Shown one piece after another: positions 9,150 through 17,800 of a stretch of 64,000 nt of DNA; the first letter of the stretch is position 1, and each line of letters begins with the position of its first letter. Where the stretch lies: NCBI GenBank assembly GCA_009602735.1, contig WELA01011341.1, positions 84,063 to 148,062 of the forward strand, given 5' to 3'. A program made the translations under genes and the position numbers. The notes beneath the pieces were generated by a model, which searched no databases, was not told the DNA's origin, and worked only from the letters and a program-made list of their open reading frames with translations. This DNA comes from Mesotaenium endlicherianum. Taxonomy: Eukaryota > Streptophyta > Zygnematophyceae > Zygnematales > Mesotaeniaceae.

Positions 9150-10964
9150 GTGCATGATAAAGAGCTGCTAGCTATCATTCATGTACTCAAACAGTGGAGG
9201 GCATACTTACATGGTAAAGCTTTTAAGGTGATTACAGATCATCTAGCTCTGACCCACTTTCAGAAGAAGTCCAAGCTGTCGAGGAGGGAGAACCGCTGGA
9301 GCCAGATGCTGGAGCAGTTCCAAGTCCAGATCGACTACAAACCAGGGAAGTTGAATCCTGCTGATGCACTCTCTAGAAGACCTGACTTGCAAGAAAGGAA
9401 CTTTAGTCAGCATGCTGTAGATAAAGTCCTGTGTGCACTCACTTCACTAAAGGTGAAAAAGTCCTTCCTTGAACAACTTAGGAAAGCCTACCTTTCTGAC
9501 CCAACATTTGAGCCCAGCCCCACTACTAGTATGTGTCGTGATACTGCACTCGGGTATAAGCTCAAGGGAGGGGTCTGGATGACTGAAACCACTTCAGGGA
9601 GGCTGAAGCTGGTCATTCCTAATAATTTGGAAATAAGGTCTCTCTTACTGAGTCAAGCTCATGACAGTCTCCTGGGTGGACATTTGGGGCAGGCCAAAAC
9701 TGTTGGCAAACTGGCAAAACATTATCATTGGGAGGGGTTACCCCGGGAGGTCTTGAAATATGTCAAGTCCTGTGACCAGTGTCAGAGAAATAAGTCTCGG
9801 CACACACCACCCGGAGGTCTCTTGCAACCGCTACCCATCCCAGCGGGACGCTGGGAAACTATATCCATGGACTGGGTGGTCTCACTACCAAGAACTGCCA
9901 ACGGGCATGATTCAATACTGGTAGTCGTGGATAAACTGACAAAAATGGTCATTTTTATCCCCACAACTGTCAAAGTGACTGCACTCGAAACAGCGAGACA
10001 GTTTTACAACCATGTAGTATGCCAACATGGGCTCCCTTCTAATATCATCTCAGACAGAGACTCAAAATTCACCTCTAAGTTCTGGAGAGCTTTAATGGGG
10101 TTAATGGGAGTCAAACAGCTGCTCAGCACAGCAAACCACCCTCAGACTGATGGGCAGACTGAAAGAACTAACCGAGTTCTGCAGGAGGTGCTGAGAGCAT
10201 ATATTAACCAAAAACAAGATAATTGGGATGACCTGTTGCCTCAAATTCAGTTTGCGGTCAACAGTGCGGTGCACGCGTCAACGGGCAAAACTCCTTTTGA
10301 ACTCAGCCTGGGTAGAGTCCCTAAGTCTCCTCTAGATGTGCTAGGGGAATCTTTAACTCACCCTGAAGGGATTGACAACCCGGTCTCCCTCCAGTTAACT
10401 CAGGAGTTTGCTGACACCCTGTCAGAAGTCCAACGAAACTTGCACACGGCCCAAGAAAACCAACAAAAATACGCTAATCAACACCGTCGGGAACTGACAT
10501 TTTCCAAGGGGGATTTAGTCAAACTGCATTCTCAGCACCTGTACCTCCCTGGTGTGGTCAAGAAAAAGCTTGGCCCTGTCTGGGTCGGTCCATATTCGGT
10601 GGTCCGTCGTGTCGGTCAGAATGCTTACAAACTGAACATGTCAGCTGAATACAAGGGGCACCCGGTCTTTAATGTCTCCTTCCTGGAACCGTACATCAAA
10701 GGTGATACACTGTTCACAGGTCGGTTCCCTGTCCAACCGGGACCGGTCCCCGCTGTCCGGGACGGCGACCCTGAGGAATATGAGGTCGATGAGATTTTAG
10801 ACGCTCGCTCGGTCCGTCGATCGTCTAAATATGTCATGAAATACCTCATTCGATGGAAGGGTTACGATGCCTCTGGGGACACTTGGGAGTTTAAGGACCA
10901 CTTGACCAATGCCAAAGGGGCGTTGACACGGGTCCACCTTCGGGCCGCTGGAGTCCCTCCATAA
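9150..10964 (+). CDS. pol: A1 pol, RNase H end, integrase and chromodomain
   Basis: An open frame of 604 codons continuing pol in frame after the TGA at 9147; its start is only the codon after that stop. It begins in RNase H (HDKELLAIIHVLKQWRAYLHG, DHLALTHF, NPADALSRR). The integrase zinc region ends CDQCQRN near 9785. The DDE core has Asp in SMDWVV, Asp in ISDRDSKF and Glu in QTDGQTERTNR. A GPY-type segment (VWVGPYSVVRRVG) and a chromodomain (EEYEVDEILDAR, MKYLIRWKGYDASGDTWE) follow. Chromodomains of this kind target integration to particular chromatin. All three catalytic integrase residues are present. Confidence 0.9.
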   Translation: MHDKELLAIIHVLKQWRAYLHGKAFKVITDHLALTHFQKKSKLSRRENRWSQMLEQFQVQIDYKPGKLNPADALSRRPDLQERNFSQHAVDKVLCALTSLKVKKSFLEQLRKAYLSDPTFEPSPTTSMCRDTALGYKLKGGVWMTETTSGRLKLVIPNNLEIRSLLLSQAHDSLLGGHLGQAKTVGKLAKHYHWEGLPREVLKYVKSCDQCQRNKSRHTPPGGLLQPLPIPAGRWETISMDWVVSLPRTANGHDSILVVVDKLTKMVIFIPTTVKVTALETARQFYNHVVCQHGLPSNIISDRDSKFTSKFWRALMGLMGVKQLLSTANHPQTDGQTERTNRVLQEVLRAYINQKQDNWDDLLPQIQFAVNSAVHASTGKTPFELSLGRVPKSPLDVLGESLTHPEGIDNPVSLQLTQEFADTLSEVQRNLHTAQENQQKYANQHRRELTFSKGDLVKLHSQHLYLPGVVKKKLGPVWVGPYSVVRRVGQNAYKLNMSAEYKGHPVFNVSFLEPYIKGDTLFTGRFPVQPGPVPAVRDGDPEEYEVDEILDARSVRRSSKYVMKYLIRWKGYDASGDTWEFKDHLTNAKGALTRVHLRAAGVPP

Positions 10965-11012
10965 CTGTCATTTCAGTTGACAAGGGAAGGTGACAGGCGG
11001 TCCTGCCTCCAT

Positions 11013-11026
11013 TTAAGTTGGAGGGG
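11013..11026 (+). promoter_or_regulatory. A1 internal polypurine-like motif after pol
   Basis: TTAAGTTGGAGGGG lies 49 nt after the pol stop and copies the terminal polypurine tract TTAAGTTGGAGGGA at 13130-13143. A2 (28707) and A3 (46999 down to 46985) have it at the same place. It is followed by AAAATATATGAC, a TATA-like stretch. It may be a second plus-strand priming site or a relic of an older LTR border. Confidence 0.55.
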
Positions 11027-11323
11027 AAAATATATGACAGTTAGTGAGCGAGAGCGATAAAAGAACAGTTATGTGAACCCTAAGTGTCAACATAATGACA
11101 GAGGGGACAGCCTGGTCCACATAACGCACCTTGAGCAGAAGGAAAAAGGGCCTCGCATAACACTACATCACTTAACTCACCCTAAAACACACTCATACGT
11201 TTATGTGTAGCGCATCGCAACTACGTCAACTTTTAGCAATCATCCTGTAAGGTAAACAGCAGCGAAGCCACTATACTAATACTAACATACTTCCTGCAAT
11301 CCCTATGACAAAGGTCCATATCC

Positions 11324-11354
11324 TACTAACTTGTGCCCTGGTTACATGTGCAGG
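11324..11354 (+). promoter_or_regulatory. A1 ORF3 branch point and 3' splice site
   Basis: A perfect branch-point motif TACTAAC (11324-11330) precedes TGTGCAG (AG at 11352-11353) by a normal distance, and the ORF3 start ATG follows one base later (CAG|GATG). A2 and A3 have the same GAGCAG|GATG junction before their ORF3. This suggests ORF3 is expressed from a spliced subgenomic RNA. Confidence 0.5.
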
Positions 11355-13031
11355 ATGGCGCCCACCACACAAAAGGAGGACAGAAAGCGCAAGGCAGAAG
11401 AAGCCAGGAGGACAATGGAGCAATACCAGAAGGAGCTGGCGGCGACGTCCCTCACCAGGAGAGAACAAGAAAGGGTCCGCAAACAACAAGAGGCGGCAGA
11501 AGAGGCACAGAGGAAGAAGGATCAGGAAGCGGAAAACCTCAGGAAGGCTGAGGAGGAGAGACAGAAGAAACAGCAAGAAGAAGCGGCAGCGGCAGAAGAG
11601 GAGAAAAGAAAAAAGATTGAAGCGGACAGACAGAAGAGCTTGGCCACTTACAGGTATACTGTGGTGGGTGGCCAAAACTTCGATAACCTGAAGGAAGCAT
11701 TGCTGGCAGCCCAGGAGATCAACAGGCTGGAACAGACAACACTGCTACAGAAGGAAGGAGCTACAGCACTGGACAGGTACATCGAGACACACACCGGCGT
11801 GGTCCTTTACGAAGATTATGCTATGATGGTGGGCTATACAGCAGAGCAGGCCCGGTATCTCGCAGATGATTCAGAGGACAAGCCGGTCCCCATACCGGGA
11901 ATAGTGGGAGATCAGAGACTCATCCGGATGGTGAGCATGCGGCCCGATAGCTTTAAGGATACGGTATTCTACCTCACACTCCTGCCAGCTTACAATGAAG
12001 TTGAGAGAAGGAGCTGGGAGTACTTGGCCAGGGAAGCAGGACAGCAGATGTTCTCTCCCCACTGGTTCCCGTGTAAACTGAGGAAGGCTGAGCACGGACC
12101 CCAGTACTACCGGCAGCCAACAGACTGGAGGTGGATGACCGTCACAAATAAGAAGCAGGAGTGTGACCGAGCCCAACCGGATGACTTCCACTATGGCCTA
12201 GACGGCTATCTCATCCTACCACCTCACATTGCCCCTTGGGACCCCAGGCTGAATGGATGCCTGAGCAATATGAATGCAGAGACCAAGGAACATAGGAGGA
12301 GGGGAAGAGACTACTTCTCTAAGGGAAAGCATGCCTTTGTCAAATGGGCAAAGAATGCAGGCCGGATAGATATCAGTAGGCTGAAGGCCAAGCAACCTCC
12401 AGCGCGCCCTAAGAAAGGGAGGTCGGTAGACTACTCCATGTCTACTAGGGAGCAGGACGACTTAGTGGACGAGACCCCTACTCTCTCCGAGGAGGAGGAT
12501 GAGGAGGATGAGGAAGAAGAACAAGGCAGAGGAGAAGCATCAGCAGCAGGTACTCAGGATACCCAGGGACAGGCAGTGGCACTTCCTAAAGAACCACGAT
12601 CAGGTGTGTGGAATGTGATCCCCGTTATGGCGACAACTGGACCCCGCGCTCGCTCCCCCAGCCCACCTGCCCAAGCAGGGGAAGAAGCTGATCTGACTGT
12701 ACTGGGCAGCAGACACAGACAGAAATCCCCAGAGGACAGGGGTGCCAGAAGAGGGACACGCGGGTGGGCCAGAGGTATGCCAGCCTCCCCCTCCGCTCAG
12801 GGGCATGTACCTCTAGCCAATGTATTTCAGCATCCTACTGGAATGCCTGTCTATGTGGGAATCAACACCCAAATAGTTGAAGAGCAGGCCACCATCCTCC
12901 GTTCTCCTCGAGGGCCAACTTTAGAGCAAACAGGGTTCTTTAGAAGGCCAGCTGACAGACCTAGAGGGCTGTCCAGATCTAGGTCCAGATCTCCGTCCCC
13001 TGATCCTGAAGCCCCAGGAACCACCCCTTAA
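11355..13031 (+). CDS. A1 ORF3: coiled-coil protein of unknown function
   Basis: An intact frame of 558 residues from the ATG after the splice-acceptor-like site; an in-frame ATG at 11346 is an alternative. Residues ~10-95 are Lys/Glu/Ala/Gln-rich and look like a long coiled coil. A globular core of about 270 residues follows, shared with A2 and A3 (LYEDYAMMVGYT, PIPGI, DSFKD, NEVERRSWEYLARE, TDWRWMT, LPPHIAPWDPRL, YFSKGKHAFVKWA). Then come an acidic run (EEEDEEDEEEE), a GHVPLANVFQHPTGMPVYV block and an Arg-Ser tail (LSRSRSRSPSPDPEAP). I see no transmembrane segment or signal peptide, so it does not look like an envelope protein, and I do not recognise the family. An RNA-binding or assembly role would fit the SR tail but is a guess. 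Confidence 0.85.
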   Translation: MAPTTQKEDRKRKAEEARRTMEQYQKELAATSLTRREQERVRKQQEAAEEAQRKKDQEAENLRKAEEERQKKQQEEAAAAEEEKRKKIEADRQKSLATYRYTVVGGQNFDNLKEALLAAQEINRLEQTTLLQKEGATALDRYIETHTGVVLYEDYAMMVGYTAEQARYLADDSEDKPVPIPGIVGDQRLIRMVSMRPDSFKDTVFYLTLLPAYNEVERRSWEYLAREAGQQMFSPHWFPCKLRKAEHGPQYYRQPTDWRWMTVTNKKQECDRAQPDDFHYGLDGYLILPPHIAPWDPRLNGCLSNMNAETKEHRRRGRDYFSKGKHAFVKWAKNAGRIDISRLKAKQPPARPKKGRSVDYSMSTREQDDLVDETPTLSEEEDEEDEEEEQGRGEASAAGTQDTQGQAVALPKEPRSGVWNVIPVMATTGPRARSPSPPAQAGEEADLTVLGSRHRQKSPEDRGARRGTRGWARGMPASPSAQGHVPLANVFQHPTGMPVYVGINTQIVEEQATILRSPRGPTLEQTGFFRRPADRPRGLSRSRSRSPSPDPEAPGTTP

Positions 13032-13129
13032 GGTGACAGGCTGAAAAGATAGTCAGTAAGGGAGGCTGGTCAGGGTCAGTTTCTTTATTTAAAGCTTTTG
13101 CAGTTTAATGTTGTCGAGGCGACAACAAG

Positions 13130-13144
13130 TTAAGTTGGAGGGAT
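13130..13144 (+). promoter_or_regulatory. A1 polypurine tract
   Basis: TTAAGTTGGAGGGAT immediately precedes the 3' LTR; this is the plus-strand priming site. The preceding hairpin GTTGTCGAGGCGACAAC (near 13111-13127) is also present upstream of the A2 and A4 3' LTRs. Confidence 0.8.
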
Positions 13145-13865
13145 TGTAATGAATCAGTATATTAGTGGATATAATATTCATTTAAATATAATAGTTAATT
13201 AAGTTCAGCCTGCTGAACTTTAGTTAATAGTCAGTCTGCTGGACTTTACATAATTATCAGTTTAATGACTCGGCCGAAAGCAGCAGGCTGAAGTCAACTT
13301 AAGTCAGCTTGCTGACACATTCTTTGACAGCCAGCTGACTTCCGTACTCGGTAGCAGCGAACTGCCTTGATATGCATCTAAGTGCGATATGCTAGATGAA
13401 TGGCCAGATGACATCCCTATGATGGATGGCTATTCGGGATGATGGGAGATGGCGGTGGATTTGGTTAACCGAGGTCCTACCAACGTGGTTAACTCCCGGG
13501 TAGGCGGTGCCATCGCACTGACCGTTGAACAGTAAACTCATTCCATGTACATATGCTAGGCATTGCCCTCGAGTTCGGCATTCGGAAACGAGGCCAACTC
13601 TCTTCTACAGCTTACGGAGAGAGATCTGAATCCAAGGCGAGAAGCCATTGATACGCACTGTCTTCTAACCTTGCTTATGTATGAGTTTACTGATTTGCTT
13701 TATTGATGCTAGTTTACTCTCATTTGACTGACGAGTATTATTCACTGCTAGTGCGTTGTCCTTTTGCCGTTTAAACAGTTAACGAAAAGTACCATAAAGA
13801 TTACTTGCTGATAAAAAGATCTTTATTAATTGTTAATTGCCTATTTGGTAAGTCGATTCATTTCA
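13145..13865 (+). repeat. A1 3' LTR (721 bp)
   Basis: TGTAATGAATC to GATTCATTTCA. It aligns with the 5' LTR throughout, with scattered substitutions and small indels. Confidence 0.92.
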
Positions 13866-14050
13866 GTCTCGGTTCTCTGCTTGCTGCAGTTGCTACTTGA
13901 ATGTGGCTCTTCCCTGTGTCATGTCCTGCCTGCCTCAAGTTAGCAGTCTGTGAGTGCTCGGAAAAGTAGGTGGGTGGTAGGCGATACGGGGGGGAAGGGG
14001 GGGACGGAAGGAGGGAGGGAGCTGTTGGGTGGGGAGTGGGGGGAGACCAA
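13866..14050. other. Short segment between A1 and the family C LTR
   Basis: Contains a purine-rich run (GGGGGGAAGGGGGGGACGGAAGGAGGGAGG region, 13988-14020). The bases 14043-14050, read on the minus strand as TTGGTCTC, directly follow the family C LTR and are one mismatch from a primer-binding-site start (TTGGTATC). It may therefore be the beginning of that element's internal region, cut off by A1. Confidence 0.35.
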
Positions 14051-14419
14051 TTTAACATTTCTAACTTTCGAGAGAATAGAGGATCTTTTCTAAATTTTTC
14101 AGAAAGGAGTTGTGCAAAAACTGGACAAACATGCAATGACGAGAAGAGGTGTTCTCAGAGTTGCACTGAGATTGACTCTGCAAGTATTTATACTTGCCAA
14201 CGCAAGCCATCTGAGTGCGCTTGGCACTCCTGCGACACCTATGTTAGGGGGTTGTGACAGGACAATTGTACCTGTTGAACGTGACAATCCAAAAGGTCTA
14301 CCTCTTCATGTGACAAGTGAAAGGAGACAAACCTCTCCTTGGGAGGCTTCGTTACGACTCTTGGCTTATGCCAGGAGCCTCACGACTTTACGTGGGTGTC
14401 ATAGAGCCTCTTGGTAATA

Positions 14420-14455
<36 letters not shown>

Positions 14456-14959
14456 AATATATATTACATATCGCGATGTGTATACATGTATTATACTTGA
14501 TAATACAAAATACCGCACTATGTACTGTTGTATTATACTTGAAAATAAAATGTTTATAGCAAAATCAGTCGGTGGCTCCCTTGGACCACTTTCAAAGATG
14601 TTTTCTTACGAGTTAATGACTTTTGTTAATCGAAAACAATGACAGTCATTATCCAAAATAATGAAAGTTATAATAAGTTCATTCATCCATTAATTTAGTT
14701 ATTCCTTCATAATTTATCAAGCTAACGTTATGATCAATAATTCGTACTATTGCGAAGTAATCGAGTTACTTTACGATGCTTTCTGCAATAGCATCTTGGT
14801 CGTTTCGCCAATCGACCAGGAATTAGTCGGCACATGCGTGTGGCAAATAATTCATTAAAATGCAATCATTTATCAATGGATATATCGATAAATAGTATAA
14901 CGTTTTCTAGGTAATCGAGAAAACGTCCCAAATACGCCTAAAAAGCTCAGATCGTTACA
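14051..14959 (-). repeat. Family C LTR (C1, 909 bp)
   Basis: Read on the minus strand it begins TGTAACGATCTGAGC and shares ordered blocks with the C2 LTRs: AGGCGTATTTGGGACGTTTT, AATTCCTGGTCGATTGGCGAAACGACC, TTTTGGATAATG, AAGTATAAATAC and AAAGATCCTCT. It is much more diverged than the C2 pair. It abuts element B exactly at 14959/14960, cutting B's pol. The conserved TATA box is at 14185-14192. Confidence 0.8.
14423..14451. repeat. (TA)n microsatellite inside LTR C1
   Basis: About 14 uninterrupted TA dinucleotides, followed by more TATATATTAC sequence. The C2 LTRs lack it, so it arose within this copy. Confidence 0.95.
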
Positions 14960-15430
14960 GTCCACCGAGGAGGGCAGCGGGTTGCGGCTGAGCCCATCAG
15001 CGTCCAGATTAGTCGAGCCTGGACAATGGTGTACGTTGAAGGTGAACTCCTGCATGATGAGCGCCCAGCGTGCGTACTTGCCGGTCAAGCACTCAAACGT
15101 CATGAGCCACTTGAGCGGCTGATGGTCAGTGACCAAGCGGAAGTGGGTGCCGTAGAGGTAGTGCTTGAAGTGCACGATCGCCCAAACTGCTGCCAGGCAC
15201 TCCCCCTCATAAGAGCCATAGTTGCTCTCAGCGCGGTTGTTGCTGCGGCTGGCATAGACCACCACATGCTTGAAGCCGTAATGCTCCTGCACCAGCACGG
15301 CTTCCAGCCCTGCCGGCAACCAGTCGATGTGGAGGATGAAGAGCTTCTTGTATTCAGGCCGTCGCAGCACTGGAGCGCTCACTAGCAGCTCCTTGAGCTT
15401 GTCAAACGCCGCCTGCTGCTCCGGTCCCAT
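14960..15430 (-). pseudogene. pol: Element B RNase H, truncated by LTR C1
   Basis: Reads GPEQQAAFDKLKELLVSAPVL, then LHIDWLPAGLEAVLVQ, ESNYGSYEGECLAAVWAI, FRLVTDHQPLKWL and LDADGLSRNPLPSSVD, the usual Ty3/Gypsy RNase H layout with the HTDWS-type variant. It is one frame off the RT, through a small indel near 15430. The coding sequence ends at 14960 where the C1 LTR starts, so the integrase is lost. Confidence 0.85.
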
Positions 15431-16329
15431 ACGTAGGCAATGCCCTTGCGGAGCAAGTCATTGAGCTGCTTGGCTAGCTTGTTGCACCTTGGCACAAAGC
15501 GTCGGTAGTAATTGGCGATGCCGAGGAAGGCCTGCAGCTTCGAGAGATCTGTGGGAGGCGAGATGCCAGTGATGGCCGAGATCTTTGCCGGCTGGGGCGC
15601 AAGGCCGCTGGAGGAGAGGAGGTGGCCAAGGTACTCCACCTCGAGAGTCCCAAAGGTGCACTTGCCTGGATGGCACTTGAGCCCAGCGGCCTCCAGTCGG
15701 TCCAAGATAGTAGTGAAGTTTGCCACGTGCTCCTCAAACGTCTCACTGAAGACGAGCACGTCGTCGATGTAACATTGGGCAAAGGACAGCCCGGCCAGCT
15801 CCTTATCCATGATCCTCGGAAAGGTAGCTGGCGCGTTCTTCAACCCAAACGACATCACCACCCACTCGTAGAGCCGTTGTGCTCCCCAGAACGCCGTTTT
15901 ATGATGGTCCTTCTTGGCGATGGGGATCTGGTTGAAGCCCTGACGCAGGTCCAGCACCGAGAACTAAGTGCACGTGCCAATGTCGTCAAAGATCTTGTCA
16001 GGCGTCGGCATAGGATATCTGTCCTGCTCGGTGACCTCGTTCATCTTACGATACTCACCGCACATCCTCTTCTCGGACCAGTTGCTCGAGGTATCCTTCT
16101 TGGCTGGCATTACCGTTGGCGCGGCATAGCGAGAGGAAGACTCCCCAAAGAGCCGGTTGTCCTCCAGCTTGCTCAGTTGAGTACCAATCAAGCCATCCTC
16201 AAAGTGACTGTCAAAATAACGCTTCAAGAAAATGGGCTCCTGCGACGTAAGAGTAATCCGCATGGGTTCCCCCCTTGTAGCGCCCGAGGTCGTGCATGCC
16301 GCTGGCAAGGCTGATGCTGCGTCTCCCAT
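15382..16329 (-). pseudogene. pol: Element B reverse transcriptase
   Basis: A Ty3/Gypsy RT: YAAPTVMPAKKD, CGEYRKMNEVTEQDRYPMP, motif A FSVLDLRQGFNQI, VMSFGLKNAPATF, the catalytic YIDD box (YIDDVLVFSETFEEH), YLGHLLSSSGL and FLGIANYYRRFVP. A TAG at 15964-15966 sits just before motif A. The RT is in the same frame as the methyltransferase domain upstream, from which it is separated by about 500 nt of low-similarity linker. Confidence 0.88.
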
Positions 16330-16839
16330 CCGGCAGTGTCGTCAACTGTGCAGCCTGTGTCTCGGTGAGAGTCCCCTCCAGCTTTCATGTAGGTGGAGCT
16401 GGTGGCGTCTCCTATCCTGCAGTTGGCGCCTCTTGCCCTGCTACTGGCGTAGACCATGGTGCTGCACGTGTCACCTGCCCTGCAACTGTGCGCTCGGCCT
16501 GCCGCCGGTGCCTCCTCTTTGGCAGCTGCTGCCAGCTGCCTTGCACCACCTGCCTGAGGACGCGAACGAGGAAAAACATGGCAAGCGGAACTCCCTGGGT
16601 CGCTGTGAGGGCTCCTCCCTCCTCCGTCCCCTCCCAAGCAAACCAAAAGCGGCGCCGGAGCCCTGCGTGGGCGGCGAGGGCGGCCGAAAGGGAACCTATG
16701 GAGCAGGACCCTTGCGTTGCAAAAGCCACGTCGTGCCGGGCGGCGGGCGGCCATCGTCGTCGCTGAAATTGCTGTCCCAGTTGTCGTAGGACTGCGGCAG
16801 CTCAGGGTGACGGGCCCAAGCGTAGAGAGGAGTGAGGGC

Positions 16840-17800
16840 CTACGTTTGCAAGAGAATCCACGTGAGGACGTTGGCGTCAATGGTCTGGCCCAAGAGACGG
16901 ACGCGATTGACCTCGGTGATGCCATCCACTTGGGTCAAGTGCGAAGAGAAGCCCATCGCGTGCTCCATCTCAATAGCGCAAGGGCGGCTAAACATGCCTG
17001 TCTCGAGGTCAATGAGCATGCCAAGCTCCTCACCAACGTAGGACTCACTGTAATAGCGACTGACAAAGGTTGGGAGCGCCCTAGTGACATTGCCAAGGAC
17101 TTTGCATTGAGCCTGTGAGGAATGGGGCAGACGGGCCACCCGTTGGGCCAGGCGCGCGACGTCAAGAATAGAGTTGACGTTGCACATGTGGCGTGGGTGC
17201 GCTGGCGTCAGTGCCTCGAGCGTGCCTGGCATCGCCTGGTTGGTGAAGTAGGCACGCACACGATGCGCAAAGGAGCCAATCTAAGCAAGGTCAATGACGG
17301 CCTTGTGGCCAACGTAGCTCCTGCAGAGGTCAAAGCTACAGCGCACAGTGGCTCGGTGATCGTGGTGCACGGCCACATTCTCCAGAACCCAAGTGAGCAT
17401 GTGGGGCGGCTGGCGGTCCTCCACCATGTTGAGGACGCGGAGCAGGTGCCAAAACGGGGCAATACGGGGGTCGCCACGCCCAGCAATGGAGAATCCCTGG
17501 CCCTCCCAGCCGGCGATGATCACGTCAATGGGCCCAAGCCGTGTGACGTGCTCAACAAAGATGTTGCATATGTTCATAGGCCAGTTGGTCTGGGCCCGAC
17601 AAAACGCGTGAGCAGGGAACGGGTCAGGGAATTGTCCGTGGCACATGGCCATCAGCCGCCGCGCCACCTACTGTGCCTCCAAATCAGGGTCCACATAGAC
17701 GTAGCGGCGCACTAGAATGCCGGCCTGCAAGGTAGCCAGCAGCCTTGTAGCGATGCCGGCAAAGAGCTCGACCAAGGCAATGCCGCCAGGTTGCTCGTCG
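16840..17800 (-). pseudogene. Element B C5 cytosine DNA methyltransferase domain
   Basis: The motifs occur in canonical order. Motif I is ALVELFAGIATRLLATLQAG with VYVDPDLEA. The motif IV region is PIDVIIAGWEGQGFSIAGR, where the catalytic Pro-Cys-Gln reads Glu-Gly-Gln; one base change, TGC to GGC, would explain the lost cysteine. Motif VI is WVLENV. Motif VIII is GSFAHRVRAYFTN. The C-terminal motifs are MEHAMGFSSHLTQVDG and NRVRLLGQTI. Two in-frame TAG codons (17668 and 17281) interrupt it. Known enzymes of this family methylate cytosine; retrotransposon versions may methylate newly made element DNA. This copy is inactive by the missing Cys and the stops. The domain lies between protease and RT in the same frame. 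Confidence 0.85.

Larger units (their letters stand above)
5110..13865 (+). mobile_element. Element A1: Ty3/Gypsy chromovirus with extra ORF3
   Basis: A structurally complete LTR retrotransposon of about 8.8 kb: 5' LTR, initiator-Met-type primer-binding site, gag, -1 frameshift signal, pol (protease, RT, RNase H, integrase, chromodomain), an internal polypurine-like motif, ORF3, polypurine tract and 3' LTR. The order RT-RNase H-integrase and the chromodomain after integrase place it with Gypsy chromoviruses. The five bases before the 5' LTR (TTATG) and after the 3' LTR (GTCTC) do not match. Gag has a stop and two assembly-related breaks, and pol has a deletion in the protease, one frameshift and stops. 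ORF3 is intact. Confidence 0.92.

Noticed and set aside
12600-12806. Minus-strand frame inside ORF3
   Set aside because: It is an antisense shadow with no motif or conservation in A2 or A3.
11331-13031. ORF3 as a retroviral envelope gene
   Set aside because: No signal peptide, transmembrane helix or furin-like site; the protein is charged, coiled-coil and Arg-Ser-tailed.
15026-16314. Long plus-strand frames opposite the element B RT
   Set aside because: They are mirror frames of a GC-rich coding region; the minus strand has clear RT and RNase H motifs.
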